DNA of 64,000 bases, taken from NCBI RefSeq assembly GCF_028765165.1, contig NZ_JARADB010000002.1, positions 372,001 through 436,000 on the forward strand. Direction: 5' to 3'. Below are positions 36,326 through 45,098 of this stretch, in pieces. The stretch comes from Paenibacillus sp. MAHUQ-63. GTDB lineage: Bacteria > Bacillota > Bacilli > Paenibacillales > NBRC-103111. The translations under genes were made by a program, and so were the position numbers. Numbering within the stretch: position 1 is the first letter of the stretch; every line of letters begins with the position of its first letter. The notes beneath the pieces were generated by a model. The model had not been told where the DNA came from. It saw only the letters and a list, made by a program, of their open reading frames with translations, and made no database searches.

Positions 36326-37177
36326 ATGGTCGGAACAGAAAAGAAAGCGTTTGATTTTCCGATATTTGCTTTAAAAGTCATAATTTATGCCGTGTTGATT
36401 CTCATTGCTCTAACTTGTTTGCTGCCATTCTACAGCATGCTCATCACGTCCACGCATACCAATTCGGACATTGCGCGCAAGCTGCTCTTGCTCCCCGGCA
36501 ACCAGTTCTTCGCCAATTATGAGCGGCTGATGGATACGGTGAATATATGGCGCGGGCTGGCGAATACCGTCTTCATTACCGTCACCGCGACGATCATCAA
36601 TGTGTATTTCGCATCTCTGGCGGGGTACGGATTCTCCAAGTACAACTTCAAGTACAAAGGCGTACTGTTCATGATCACGCTCGGAACGATGATGATTCCC
36701 GGCCAGCTCGGCATTATCGGTTTCTATAAGCTGATGGACGTTTTCCATATGCTCAATACGTACTATCCGCTTTTGCTGACATCGTTATATAACGCTTTCG
36801 GTATTTTCCTGGTCAAGCAGTTCGCCGACAGCTCCGTTCCGACGGAAATCATCGAGTCCGGGCGGATTGACGGGTACGGGGAAGTGCAGATTTTCCACCG
36901 CATCATTTTGCCGTTGATGAGTCCGGCGCTTGCGACGCTTGCGATTTTCGCCTTCATTGGCAAATGGAACGATTTCCTCGTGCCGATGATCATCCTGTTC
37001 GATGGCGATATGCAGACGCTGCCGGTCATGATCGCGAGCGTAAAATCGCAGTTTTCCTCCGACTTCGGCGCGCAGTATGTCGGGATCGTCATTTCCGTCA
37101 TTCCGATTCTGGTCTTTTTCTCCTTCATGTCCAAACGAATTATTAGCGGAGTAGCAGCAGGCGCTGTAAAAGGTTGA
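36326..37177 (+). CDS. Carbohydrate ABC transporter permease, MalG-like (cluster B)
   Basis: A 283-aa partner permease. The EAA loop (IIESGRIDGYGEVQIFHRIILP) is near residue 180, with Gly at the usual Ala position. The tail is SFMSKRIISGVAAGAVKG. ATG 36326 has GGAGGTGAG upstream. Unlike cluster A, the binding-protein gene comes after the permeases. Confidence 0.95.
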   Translation: MVGTEKKAFDFPIFALKVIIYAVLILIALTCLLPFYSMLITSTHTNSDIARKLLLLPGNQFFANYERLMDTVNIWRGLANTVFITVTATIINVYFASLAGYGFSKYNFKYKGVLFMITLGTMMIPGQLGIIGFYKLMDVFHMLNTYYPLLLTSLYNAFGIFLVKQFADSSVPTEIIESGRIDGYGEVQIFHRIILPLMSPALATLAIFAFIGKWNDFLVPMIILFDGDMQTLPVMIASVKSQFSSDFGAQYVGIVISVIPILVFFSFMSKRIISGVAAGAVKG

Positions 37178-37231
37178 TCGGACGTTGCGCCATTGAGAGG
37201 GGGAATGCCTGCACGGTTGAAGGATGCCGGG

Positions 37232-37270
37232 CCATGCACACCATGCAAAACCATGCAAAACCATGAAAGC
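37232..37270. repeat. Four 10-bp direct repeats CCATGCAAAA before binding-protein gene
   Basis: CCATGCACA, CCATGCAAAA, CCATGCAAAA and CCATGAAAGC follow each other at 9- and 10-bp steps in the 155-bp gap between the MalG-like permease and the binding-protein gene. One repeat per helical turn puts each copy on the same DNA face. Confidence 0.7.
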
Positions 37271-37332
37271 CAAGCAAGATCAATCGATGTCATGATGTAA
37301 ACTAACCAAATACATGTAAGGGGCGAATTGTC

Positions 37333-38637
37333 TTGAAAGCACACAAATGGACTTCTCTTTTAATGACCATGGTACTTACTACAGGCGTTTTGACAGCATG
37401 CGGCACGAAAAAAGATACGAACCAAGCATCCTCACCGGCACCTGCGGCATCCGCGGCGCCAGTCGATCCGGCCAAGCTGTCCGGAACGCTGTCCCTCTGG
37501 ACGTTCTTCGACGGAACGAAGGGCATTGCGACGGCTTTTGAGAAGAAATACCCGAATGTCAAAGTGGACGTCAAAGTATTCCCAGGCGATCAATACCAAA
37601 TTAAATTGCTGTCTGCGCTGCAGTCCGGCAAAGATGTACCCGACGTATTGGACCTTGAAAGAAGTTATGTAGGCAAATTCATCGAATCCCCGTTCCTGAT
37701 GGATTTGACATCGATCGGCGCCAACGATCTGGTGAAAGGCTATATTCCTTATGTATCTGAGCTGGGCAAGTCATCCGACGGCAAAATGAAAGCGATCTCC
37801 GACCAATCGTCGCCGGGCGGCTTCTGGTATTTGAAAGAGAACGCCAAGAAATATCTCGGTACGGACGACTCGGCCAAAATCAGCGAAATGGTAAACTCCT
37901 ATGACAAAATGATCGAGCTCGGCAAGAAGGTGGCGAAAGACAGCGACGGTAAAGTCCATCTGATTGCCAATTCCGGCGATTTGTTCGATATTGCGGGGTA
38001 CAATACGCAGCCATTCTACTTGAACGGCAAGTTGAACATCGACCCGAAATGGGAGCAAGTGTACAACAGCCAGAAAAACATTCGTGCCAATAACGTAGAC
38101 GCCAAGCTGCCGTTCATGTCGGCAGGCTGGGGCAACGCCCTGAACGACGGAAGCGTTGTACTGACGGCGATGCCGGCTTGGGCAACGTTCATGATCGGCA
38201 ACAAGGATAACAAAGCGGCCGGCAAATACGGCGTTGCCAAAACACCGGAGGGCTTCTACAACGGAGGTACGTTCCGCGCCATTTACAGCAAAACGCCAAA
38301 CAAAGAGATTGCCGCTGAGTTCATCAAGTTCTCGGCCGGCTCCGAATGGCAATCCGCCGATTTGGCGGCTAGAGGGAACATGCCGGCGCTGCAAAGCGTG
38401 TACGAGTCCAACTTGGATAAATATACGTCTCCGCTGACCGGCGATCAGAAAGTGCTTCAGCCTTACTACGAAATGATGAAGTCGATGCCGGTTATTAAGT
38501 CCGACAAGTATAGCGATTCCATCCTCAGCCTGTGGAGAAAAGTAGCAGGCCAAGGGGTTACCGACAATAAGAGCTATGCGGATGTTGTAACAGCTTTCCA
38601 GAAAGAAGTGAAGGCGGCATTCCCAGAGCTTCAATAA
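37333..38637 (+). CDS. ABC transporter sugar-binding lipoprotein (cluster B)
   Basis: A 434-aa extracellular solute-binding protein. The lipoprotein signal peptide ends in LTAC (Cys at about residue 23). The mature start LSLWTFFDGTKGIATAFEKKYPNVKV and the later PWATFMIGNKDNKAAGKYGVAKTPEGFYNGG fit the family-1 class. The TTG start has AAGGGGC upstream. It is only distantly like the cluster A binding protein, so the two importers may take different ligands. A stable hairpin follows the stop. Confidence 0.95.
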   Translation: MKAHKWTSLLMTMVLTTGVLTACGTKKDTNQASSPAPAASAAPVDPAKLSGTLSLWTFFDGTKGIATAFEKKYPNVKVDVKVFPGDQYQIKLLSALQSGKDVPDVLDLERSYVGKFIESPFLMDLTSIGANDLVKGYIPYVSELGKSSDGKMKAISDQSSPGGFWYLKENAKKYLGTDDSAKISEMVNSYDKMIELGKKVAKDSDGKVHLIANSGDLFDIAGYNTQPFYLNGKLNIDPKWEQVYNSQKNIRANNVDAKLPFMSAGWGNALNDGSVVLTAMPAWATFMIGNKDNKAAGKYGVAKTPEGFYNGGTFRAIYSKTPNKEIAAEFIKFSAGSEWQSADLAARGNMPALQSVYESNLDKYTSPLTGDQKVLQPYYEMMKSMPVIKSDKYSDSILSLWRKVAGQGVTDNKSYADVVTAFQKEVKAAFPELQ

Positions 38638-38654
38638 CAGCATAAACAGAGAAA

Positions 38655-38681
38655 GCGGCTGCTTCAGGAAGGAGCAGCCGC
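38655..38681 (+). other. Hairpin after binding-protein gene (cluster B)
   Basis: GCGGCTGCT and its exact complement AGCAGCCGC flank a 9-nt loop, 18 nt past the stop. There is no T run, so partial termination or mRNA protection is more likely than full stop. Confidence 0.6.
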
Positions 38682-38707
38682 GTATTTAGAGGGAGAGAGA
38701 CCAGCTA

Positions 38708-39979
38708 ATGAGCACCCTTCATAATTATGTTAACTCCATCCGCATCATTGACGGTCATGAGCACTTGGCAACACCGCAAATCCGACAAAGAGAAAACCAT
38801 GATCTATTTTCCTTGCTGCATTATCTGGATTCTGATTTCTACAGTGCCGGGATGCCGGCAGGCGCTCTGGGGAGACAGAGCAGACGAAGCGCGGAGGAGA
38901 AAGCCGCCTTATTCATCGAGTATTGGCATAAAGCGAAAAACACCACGTACGCCCGCATGTTCCGCACCGCTATGGAGGATCTGCACGGGTTGACCGAGTG
39001 GACCGTTCAAGGGCTTCTGGAAACGAACGAGAAAGTGTGCGCGGCAACAAAAGACCCGAACTGGTATGAGCATGTCATGGTGCAGAAGTCGGGCATCGAC
39101 TTGGCCTTTACGCTTATTCAAACAACGAACTTGGAATACGATCGTTTCCGTCCCATTATGTTTATGGATTTCACATTTAAACTTCGAACATTGAAGGATA
39201 TTGCTGCAGTAGAGCGGATGTCTGGCGTTACGGTTCACAGCTTGCGCCATTACTTGGATGCAGTGGATGCCTTATTGCATAAATATGTCCAAGAAGGCAT
39301 GGTTGCGACCAAATTGGGGCACGCCTATTGGCGATCCTTATCCAGCGGCAAACCGACCTTCTACGAAGCGGAGCTGGCGTTCAACCGGCTGCTCGGATGC
39401 AAGCTCGAAGAGTCGCTGTCGCAAGCGGAAACGTTGGCGCTTCAGGATTATTTGATTCATTTTATCATTCAGCGTTCCACCGCTTACGGCCTTCCTATTC
39501 AAATTCATACCGGACATCATGAAGTCAGCGTTTCGTCCAACGGCAACACGATTACGAATTCCAACGTAGAATTGCTTATTCCGCTGCTGCTCGAGTATAG
39601 CGATGCGAAATTTGTGCTGCTGCACAGCGGCTATCCGTATCATTTGCCCTATTTAAGCATTGTCAAAAATTTTCCTAACGTGTACGCGGATATGACGTGG
39701 GTGTATGTCATCTCGCCGACGGCGGCCAAACAAATCATGCATCAATTCGTCGAGATGGTGCCAATGAGCAAAATTCAAGGGTTTGGCGGCGACTATAACC
39801 ACATCGAGGGCACCTACGCTCACCAGAAGCTGGCTCGTAAAATAGTTGCGGACGTCTTAACGGAGAAGGTGGCGGACGGAGCCCTGGACGAATCCGAGGC
39901 AAGGGTGTTCGCCGACCGGATCTTCCGTGACAACCTGATTGACATTTATCAGCTCAAAGGTTTGGAGGAGAAGGGATGA
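38708..39979 (+). CDS. Amidohydrolase-superfamily metal-dependent hydrolase
   Basis: A 423-aa TIM-barrel metalloenzyme. The metal site is visible: H17 and H19 in DGHEHL, His in IQIHTGHHE, His in LLHSGYP and Asp in FGGDYNH. It resembles the pfam04909 amidohydrolases rather than uronate isomerase, although the HxH start and sugar operon would suit a lactonase or decarboxylase step. The substrate is unknown. It overlaps the next gene by ATGA, indicating tight coupling with the unrecognised 676-aa protein. Confidence 0.8.
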   Translation: MSTLHNYVNSIRIIDGHEHLATPQIRQRENHDLFSLLHYLDSDFYSAGMPAGALGRQSRRSAEEKAALFIEYWHKAKNTTYARMFRTAMEDLHGLTEWTVQGLLETNEKVCAATKDPNWYEHVMVQKSGIDLAFTLIQTTNLEYDRFRPIMFMDFTFKLRTLKDIAAVERMSGVTVHSLRHYLDAVDALLHKYVQEGMVATKLGHAYWRSLSSGKPTFYEAELAFNRLLGCKLEESLSQAETLALQDYLIHFIIQRSTAYGLPIQIHTGHHEVSVSSNGNTITNSNVELLIPLLLEYSDAKFVLLHSGYPYHLPYLSIVKNFPNVYADMTWVYVISPTAAKQIMHQFVEMVPMSKIQGFGGDYNHIEGTYAHQKLARKIVADVLTEKVADGALDESEARVFADRIFRDNLIDIYQLKGLEEKG

Positions 39980-42006
39980 ACTGGACAATTTCCGGCAGCG
40001 GCTTACAGCAGGAAGGGCGGACCTTCCATATAGCTCATGATCCCTCCGCGGGGCAGGGAAGACTGGCATTTTCCCGCTTGTTGACGGCAACGGCTCGAAG
40101 CGGCATGCAAGAAGTCGTACCGGTCAACGGGATTACCGAGACGCCGGACGGCTGGCACCTGACAGGAGACTCGGCTAACTTTCTAGTAAGCGCGAAGTGG
40201 CAGCGCAAGAATGACGTGTGCAGCTATGATGAAGTGCTGCTCGACGTTCATTACACAGGTGAGGCCGAATCGGAGATGAATCTGCAGTTCGGCTGCGTAT
40301 TGGAAGGGACGGGCAAGCCGGATTGGATGATCCCCGGAGCTTTCTATAAGGAAAATCGCTTTGAGAAAAATCTTCGTCCTTATCCGCGTTATGACTTTAA
40401 CGGCGGCGACCCGCAGCAAATGGTGTCCGATTATTGGTCCTTCCGGGCCGACAGAGCAGCGCTTCCGGCCGTATTCGCCTGGAACGACGGCGTTTGCGGC
40501 GCGCTATGCACGGATGAAATGTCGCCGCTCGGTCTTAGCGGCCTCGGCTTCCGGGGCAATGCTTCGGGAACGGAAATATGGCTGAATTTCCCTTACCGGG
40601 AAGAGCCGGTCACCTTCATCGGCAGCGCAGTGCCTGCCCCGGCGGACCTGCACATGCATGCGTGGAAGCCCGGGGACAAGGTTCAGCTGCGAATCTATGT
40701 GTATGCAGGTCCGCCGGACGCACACAGTTATAATCCGTTCGTCCGGCAAATGTATGCCATTCACCGTGAAGAGCACGGACTCAACCCATGGATGGGACTT
40801 GAGCAGGCGGCGGAGCTGACCGCATACGGGCTGTACCAATGGCATTATGATCAAGAGAACGCTATTTTGCGCGAGACGGCTGCCTTCGACCGCGAGTTCA
40901 ACAACAATGTCAAAGGCATGGGCGACCGTCCGCATATGCATGTCAGCTGGGTTAGCGGCGTTCCCTATGCGTTCGCCTTGCTGACCTACGGACGCCGTCA
41001 TGGCAACGCCTCCTACGCGGACGCCGGACTCGCGGTATTGGATAAAATCGCATCAGGCCTTGCCCCGAGCGGAACGTTCTGGGCTTCATGGGAGCTGGGG
41101 CGCGGCTGGACGGCCGGTTGGAACCCGAAGCGGACGTGGCTGCAGGCTCGAACGGTCTCGGAAGCGACGCTATTCCTGGTGCGGGCGCTAGCCTTCGAGA
41201 GGGAGTCAGGGAACCGCCACCCCGAGTGGGAGCGCGCAGCGCTATCCAATCTGCGGTATGCGGCGGAGCATCAGCGCGCTGACGGCAATTTCGGCTCCTA
41301 CTACGATTGCGAGACGGGCGAAGTGCAGGAATGGGACGGCGCAGGCGGGATGCTGTGGATTGCCGCCCTCTTGGAAGGAGCGGCCTACTTCGGCGAAGAG
41401 ACGTTCGCGGACAGCGCGGTTCGCGCAGGGGATTACTATGAACGTTTCATCCGCGACGAATATATTTATGGCGCTCCGGAAGACGTGCATTTAACGCCGA
41501 CCTCCGAAGATGCGTATAATGCGGTCGTTTCCTATGTGCTCTTATACGAGCGGGATCGCAAGCCGCTATGGCTGGAGCTTGCGTCGAGCGCAGCGGATTG
41601 GATGATGACCTTCCGCTGGACCTATAACCTGCAGTTTCCGAAGCATTCGCTGCTCACGCAATACGGATACTGCTCCCGCGGAGCCGATCAAGCTTCCGCC
41701 TCCAATCAGCACTTGCACAACTACGGCTTGTTCGCCGTACCGGAAATGCTTCGCCTATGGACGTATACGGGCGACGATTATTATTTGGACCGTACACGCG
41801 ATCACATCGCCTGTTTCTTACAGTTTATTGCGCGGGAGGACGGAGACTTCAATGCTTATAAAGGCATGGTCACCGAGAGATTTTACAATACGAATTGCTT
41901 CCAACCTAAGGGCATGATGCTTACGCTGTCCCACTCCTGGTGTATCGGCTTGATTCTATACGCGGCGCAAGCGTCCCTTACTTATGAGAAAGATCTGGCT
42001 CTGTAG
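39976..42006 (+). CDS. Unrecognised 676-aa protein, possible (alpha/alpha)-barrel glycosidase
   Basis: I do not recognise a named family. Residues of about 1-250 look like a beta-sandwich (alternating strands, FGCVLEGTGKPDWMIPG, DYWSFRADRAALPAVFAWND). From about 270 the sequence turns helical, with aromatic-rich turns every 50-60 residues: HVSWVSGVPYAFALLTYG, FWASWELGRGWTAGWNPKRTW, NFGSYYDCETGEVQEWDGAGG, and HSWCIGLILYAAQA. This is the habit of six-hairpin glycosidases. Conserved-looking acids (E in SWELGRGW, D in EWDGAGG) are candidates for catalysis. No signal peptide is present. It is coupled to the amidohydrolase by ATGA and followed by a kinase after 24 bp. A new glycoside hydrolase is an inference only. 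Confidence 0.6.
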   Translation: MNWTISGSGLQQEGRTFHIAHDPSAGQGRLAFSRLLTATARSGMQEVVPVNGITETPDGWHLTGDSANFLVSAKWQRKNDVCSYDEVLLDVHYTGEAESEMNLQFGCVLEGTGKPDWMIPGAFYKENRFEKNLRPYPRYDFNGGDPQQMVSDYWSFRADRAALPAVFAWNDGVCGALCTDEMSPLGLSGLGFRGNASGTEIWLNFPYREEPVTFIGSAVPAPADLHMHAWKPGDKVQLRIYVYAGPPDAHSYNPFVRQMYAIHREEHGLNPWMGLEQAAELTAYGLYQWHYDQENAILRETAAFDREFNNNVKGMGDRPHMHVSWVSGVPYAFALLTYGRRHGNASYADAGLAVLDKIASGLAPSGTFWASWELGRGWTAGWNPKRTWLQARTVSEATLFLVRALAFERESGNRHPEWERAALSNLRYAAEHQRADGNFGSYYDCETGEVQEWDGAGGMLWIAALLEGAAYFGEETFADSAVRAGDYYERFIRDEYIYGAPEDVHLTPTSEDAYNAVVSYVLLYERDRKPLWLELASSAADWMMTFRWTYNLQFPKHSLLTQYGYCSRGADQASASNQHLHNYGLFAVPEMLRLWTYTGDDYYLDRTRDHIACFLQFIAREDGDFNAYKGMVTERFYNTNCFQPKGMMLTLSHSWCIGLILYAAQASLTYEKDLAL

Positions 42007-42030
42007 TAATCGGTTGAAGGGAGAGTCTCT

Positions 42031-43449
42031 ATGTACACGGCAGGTATTGATATAGGTACAACCTCCATCTGTGTCGTCGTCACCGGGATAGCCGATGGCC
42101 GTGTGGCGGCCGTCCGATCTATGGCAAACGATGCTTCCCTGTATTCGGAATCCGATTGGGAACGTACCCAAAGTGCGGAGCGAATCACAGCAGTTGTGCG
42201 GGCACTCATTGAGGCGTGCGGGGACGTCTGGAACGATGTTCGAACGATTGGCATTTCGTGCCAAATGCACGGCGTTCTGTATGTGAACGAGGAAGGCAAG
42301 GCCGTTAGCCCGCTATACACGTGGCAGGACGGTCGCGGCGATCTCCCTGCGCGGTCGGGAGGCACATATGCGTCTGAACTGCAGGCCTGCACGGGTTATG
42401 AGCTACACACCGGGTATGGCTTGACGACGCACTATTATTTGACGGAGCAAGCTCAAATCCCGCGCGGAGCGGTCAAGCTCTGTACGATCGGCGATTATGT
42501 GGCCATGCAGCTTGCAGGCGCGAAGACGCCGCGAATCGACAGCTCGAACGCTGCGAGTCTGGGGCTGTATGACTTGCAAGCGGGCCGGTTCGACCGGGAG
42601 CAAGCGGAAGCCGCCGGAATGGACGCCGGGTATTTGCCGGAGCTTGCCAACGGCAGCCCGATTGCCGGCGAGACGGCTGACGGGAAACGGGTGCACTGGG
42701 CGATTGGCGACAATCAAGCCAGCTTCCTGGGCGCAGTTCCTGCCTTCGAAGGCACCCTGCTCCTCAATATCGGAACCGGGTCGCAGGTATCCGTATATTC
42801 GCCCCGGTATCTGACATGTCCGAGGCTGGAAACCCGTCCGTTCATGGATGGCGGCTACCTGCTCGTGGGAGCTTCGCTGAGCGGCGGGAAGTCGTATGAG
42901 CTGCTGGAGCGATTCTTCCGCGAAGTCGTTGCGGTATTCGGCGGAGATGCGCAGCGAACCTTGTACGAGACCATGAACCGTCTGGCCGAAGAAGCGTTGG
43001 CGGATCCGGCGGCGGGATTGCGCGTCGGCACCCAGTTTTACGGAACTCGCGAGGAGCCTGGCCGAAGAGGTACCATTGCCGGGATCGGGCCGGACAATTT
43101 CCATCCGAGGGCGCTGACGGCAGCATGTCTCCACGGCATTCTGGAGGAATTGGACGGGTACACGAAAGAGCTGCCACCTGCCGTGATCGCCGGGCTGACG
43201 AGACTGGCGGCTTCCGGTAACGGGATCCGCAAGAACAAGGCACTGCAGCGAATGGCAGCCGCTCAATGGGCGCTGCCGCTGAGCGTGGCCGGCGTGAACG
43301 AGGAAGCTGCCTTCGGCGCAGCCGTTCATGCCGCCGTCGGCAGCGGGTACTTCGGCAATTACGAGAAAGCACTGCAAACGATGCAAAGGAGCGACTCATA
43401 TGACAACGAAACTTGCCATCATTCACACGACCCCGGTAACGGTGGATAG
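42031..43449 (+). CDS. FGGY carbohydrate kinase, sedoheptulokinase-like
   Basis: A 472-aa sugar kinase. The N-terminal ATPase motif is AGIDIGTTSICVVV, followed by GISCQMHGVLYV and TWQDGRG. The middle GDNQASFLGA holds the catalytic Asp, and LNIGTGSQVSVYS begins the C-terminal ATPase domain. The pattern is nearest to sedoheptulokinase (SHPK), which makes sedoheptulose 7-phosphate, but FGGY substrates are hard to tell apart. The last 17 codons overlap the next gene by 50 bp, more than in other junctions; a late frameshift extending the tail is possible. Confidence 0.85.
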   Translation: MYTAGIDIGTTSICVVVTGIADGRVAAVRSMANDASLYSESDWERTQSAERITAVVRALIEACGDVWNDVRTIGISCQMHGVLYVNEEGKAVSPLYTWQDGRGDLPARSGGTYASELQACTGYELHTGYGLTTHYYLTEQAQIPRGAVKLCTIGDYVAMQLAGAKTPRIDSSNAASLGLYDLQAGRFDREQAEAAGMDAGYLPELANGSPIAGETADGKRVHWAIGDNQASFLGAVPAFEGTLLLNIGTGSQVSVYSPRYLTCPRLETRPFMDGGYLLVGASLSGGKSYELLERFFREVVAVFGGDAQRTLYETMNRLAEEALADPAAGLRVGTQFYGTREEPGRRGTIAGIGPDNFHPRALTAACLHGILEELDGYTKELPPAVIAGLTRLAASGNGIRKNKALQRMAAAQWALPLSVAGVNEEAAFGAAVHAAVGSGYFGNYEKALQTMQRSDSYDNETCHHSHDPGNGG

Positions 43450-44062
43450 TTTAAAGGCGCTGGCTGCGGAATTGCTGCCCGGCGTTCCCGTTATGAACTG
43501 GGTGGACGATTCCATCCTGCCGCAGCTTGCGGCGAACGGCGGGAATATCGGCGAGATTGAAGACCGCTTCCGCCAATATGCGCTGATCGCCCAGCGGACA
43601 GGCGCGTCCTGCATACTCAGCGCATGCTCTTCGATCGGCGAGCTGGCGGCCCGCGTGCAGCCGCATCTCGATATTCCGATCGTCCGCATTGACGAGGCGA
43701 TGGCGGAATACGCCGTTAATTCGGCTCACACTGTCGGTGTCGCCGCAACGTTGGAGACGACGCTACAGCCGACGCAGCGGCTGATCTCCGGGAAAGCCGA
43801 ACAAGCCGGCAAATCCGTTCGCATCGAATCGGTCGTGGCGAAGTCCGCGTACCAGAAGCTGCTCGCCGGAGACAAAGAGGGACATGACGAGGAGCTAGCC
43901 GCCGTTCTTCGCAATTTGGCGGCCAAGACGGACATTGTCGTGCTGGCGCAAGCTTCAATGGCCAGAGTCATCTCGCAGTTTGCACCCGAAGAGCAAACGA
44001 AGTTCCTCAGCTCGCCGCGTCTGGGCATGCTGCGGGTGAAACAGGTAATCGGGCAATTGTAG
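43400..44062 (+). CDS. Aspartate/glutamate racemase-fold protein with one cysteine region
   Basis: A 220-aa protein of the Asp/Glu/hydantoin racemase superfamily. The first catalytic region is C71-C76 in SCILSACSSIGELAA. The region where a second catalytic Cys should be reads VVLAQASMARV, with no Cys anywhere after residue 76. A two-base racemase is therefore unlikely; a decarboxylase or isomerase using one Cys, as in arylmalonate decarboxylase relatives, is conceivable. ATG 43400 has AAAGGAG upstream and starts inside the kinase gene. Its place in a sugar operon is odd for an amino-acid racemase. Confidence 0.75.
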   Translation: MTTKLAIIHTTPVTVDSLKALAAELLPGVPVMNWVDDSILPQLAANGGNIGEIEDRFRQYALIAQRTGASCILSACSSIGELAARVQPHLDIPIVRIDEAMAEYAVNSAHTVGVAATLETTLQPTQRLISGKAEQAGKSVRIESVVAKSAYQKLLAGDKEGHDEELAAVLRNLAAKTDIVVLAQASMARVISQFAPEEQTKFLSSPRLGMLRVKQVIGQL

Positions 44063-44071
44063 GCATTTATA

Positions 44072-44126
44072 TATAGTAGTTTATAGACCGTATAGAAAGC
44101 TTATAGAAAGCTTATAGAGCGTATAG
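44072..44126. repeat. Six TATAG repeats at about 10-bp steps before second aldolase gene
   Basis: TATAG begins at 44072, 44082, 44091, 44102, 44113 and 44122 (steps 10, 9, 11, 11, 9). This includes TATAGAAAGC/TTATAGAAAGC. The run fills most of the 98-bp gap before the aldolase gene. Confidence 0.65.
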
Positions 44127-44160
44127 AGAGAAAACAACGGATAACAAAGGAGAGCAAACC

Positions 44161-45081
44161 ATGACTAAACTATCTGCGAATTCACACGTTATTACTTTGA
44201 AAGAAGCTTTGGAGGTGGCGGAATCCAATCATTTTGCCATCGGTTCCTTCTCGCCGCGTTATACGCCGATGATTGCCGCCGTTCTGAAGGCCGGCCAGCT
44301 GGCCAATTCGCCGATGATCGTGCAAATTTCGCATAAAGAACTGATCCGTTACGGCATTACGCCTGCGGAATTCGGGGAAGAATTTTATCGCCAGGTGGAG
44401 GAGCTGCACATTACGGTGCCTGTTGTCCTTCACTTGGACCACACCAAAGAGCTGGAAACGATTAAAGACGCGATTGAAGCCGGCTTTACATCGGTTATGA
44501 TCGATGCTTCGGAGAAGCCCTTTGATGAGAACGCCGCCATATCCAAAGAAGTTGCCGATTATGCCCACACGAAGGGTGTTTCCGTTGAAGCGGAACTCGG
44601 CATGATCGGAACGACCGATTTCGTCGAAACGGACAAGGATGAAGAGCTGTATACGGACCCGGAGGAAGCACAGAAGTTCGTAGGTATGACCGGCGTTGAT
44701 GCGCTTGCGGTATCTTGCGGCACGGCGCACGGCGTCTATGTCGTGAAGCAGCCGAAGATCGACTACGAACGGCTGATGAAAATCCGCGAGCTGACACCTG
44801 TCCATCTCGTGCTGCACGGCGGCTCCGGGGTGCCTTCGGAGATGATGCGCAAGGCCTACCGGCTGCCGGGCGGGGGCGTCAGCAAAGTGAATATCGCCAC
44901 GGATCTGGAGCTTTCCCTGCTGAAGGCGCTCGGGCGCGAAGAGCGGATGACGAATGAAGAGTGCAAGAACTTGCCGCCGGAGCAGCTGCAGGCCGGACGC
45001 GACGCCGTGACGCAGACGGTGATGGAAAAGATGCGGGAGTTTCTGAGCTCTGCAGGCCAAGCGAATGTGTTCAGCAAATAA
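44161..45081 (+). CDS. Class II ketose-bisphosphate aldolase (copy 2)
   Basis: A 306-aa zinc aldolase. It keeps the same motifs as copy 1 (LHLDHTKELE, EAELGMIGTTDF, SCGTAHGVY, LHGGSGVP, KVNIATD) and is about 70% identical by eye. Both copies stand just before a GH38 gene, although copy 1 has an MBL gene between. The ATG has AAAGGAGAG upstream. It probably makes dihydroxyacetone phosphate from the bisphosphate formed by the kinases around it. Confidence 0.9.
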   Translation: MTKLSANSHVITLKEALEVAESNHFAIGSFSPRYTPMIAAVLKAGQLANSPMIVQISHKELIRYGITPAEFGEEFYRQVEELHITVPVVLHLDHTKELETIKDAIEAGFTSVMIDASEKPFDENAAISKEVADYAHTKGVSVEAELGMIGTTDFVETDKDEELYTDPEEAQKFVGMTGVDALAVSCGTAHGVYVVKQPKIDYERLMKIRELTPVHLVLHGGSGVPSEMMRKAYRLPGGGVSKVNIATDLELSLLKALGREERMTNEECKNLPPEQLQAGRDAVTQTVMEKMREFLSSAGQANVFSK

Positions 45082-45098
45082 CGAGGAGGATTCCCGAG

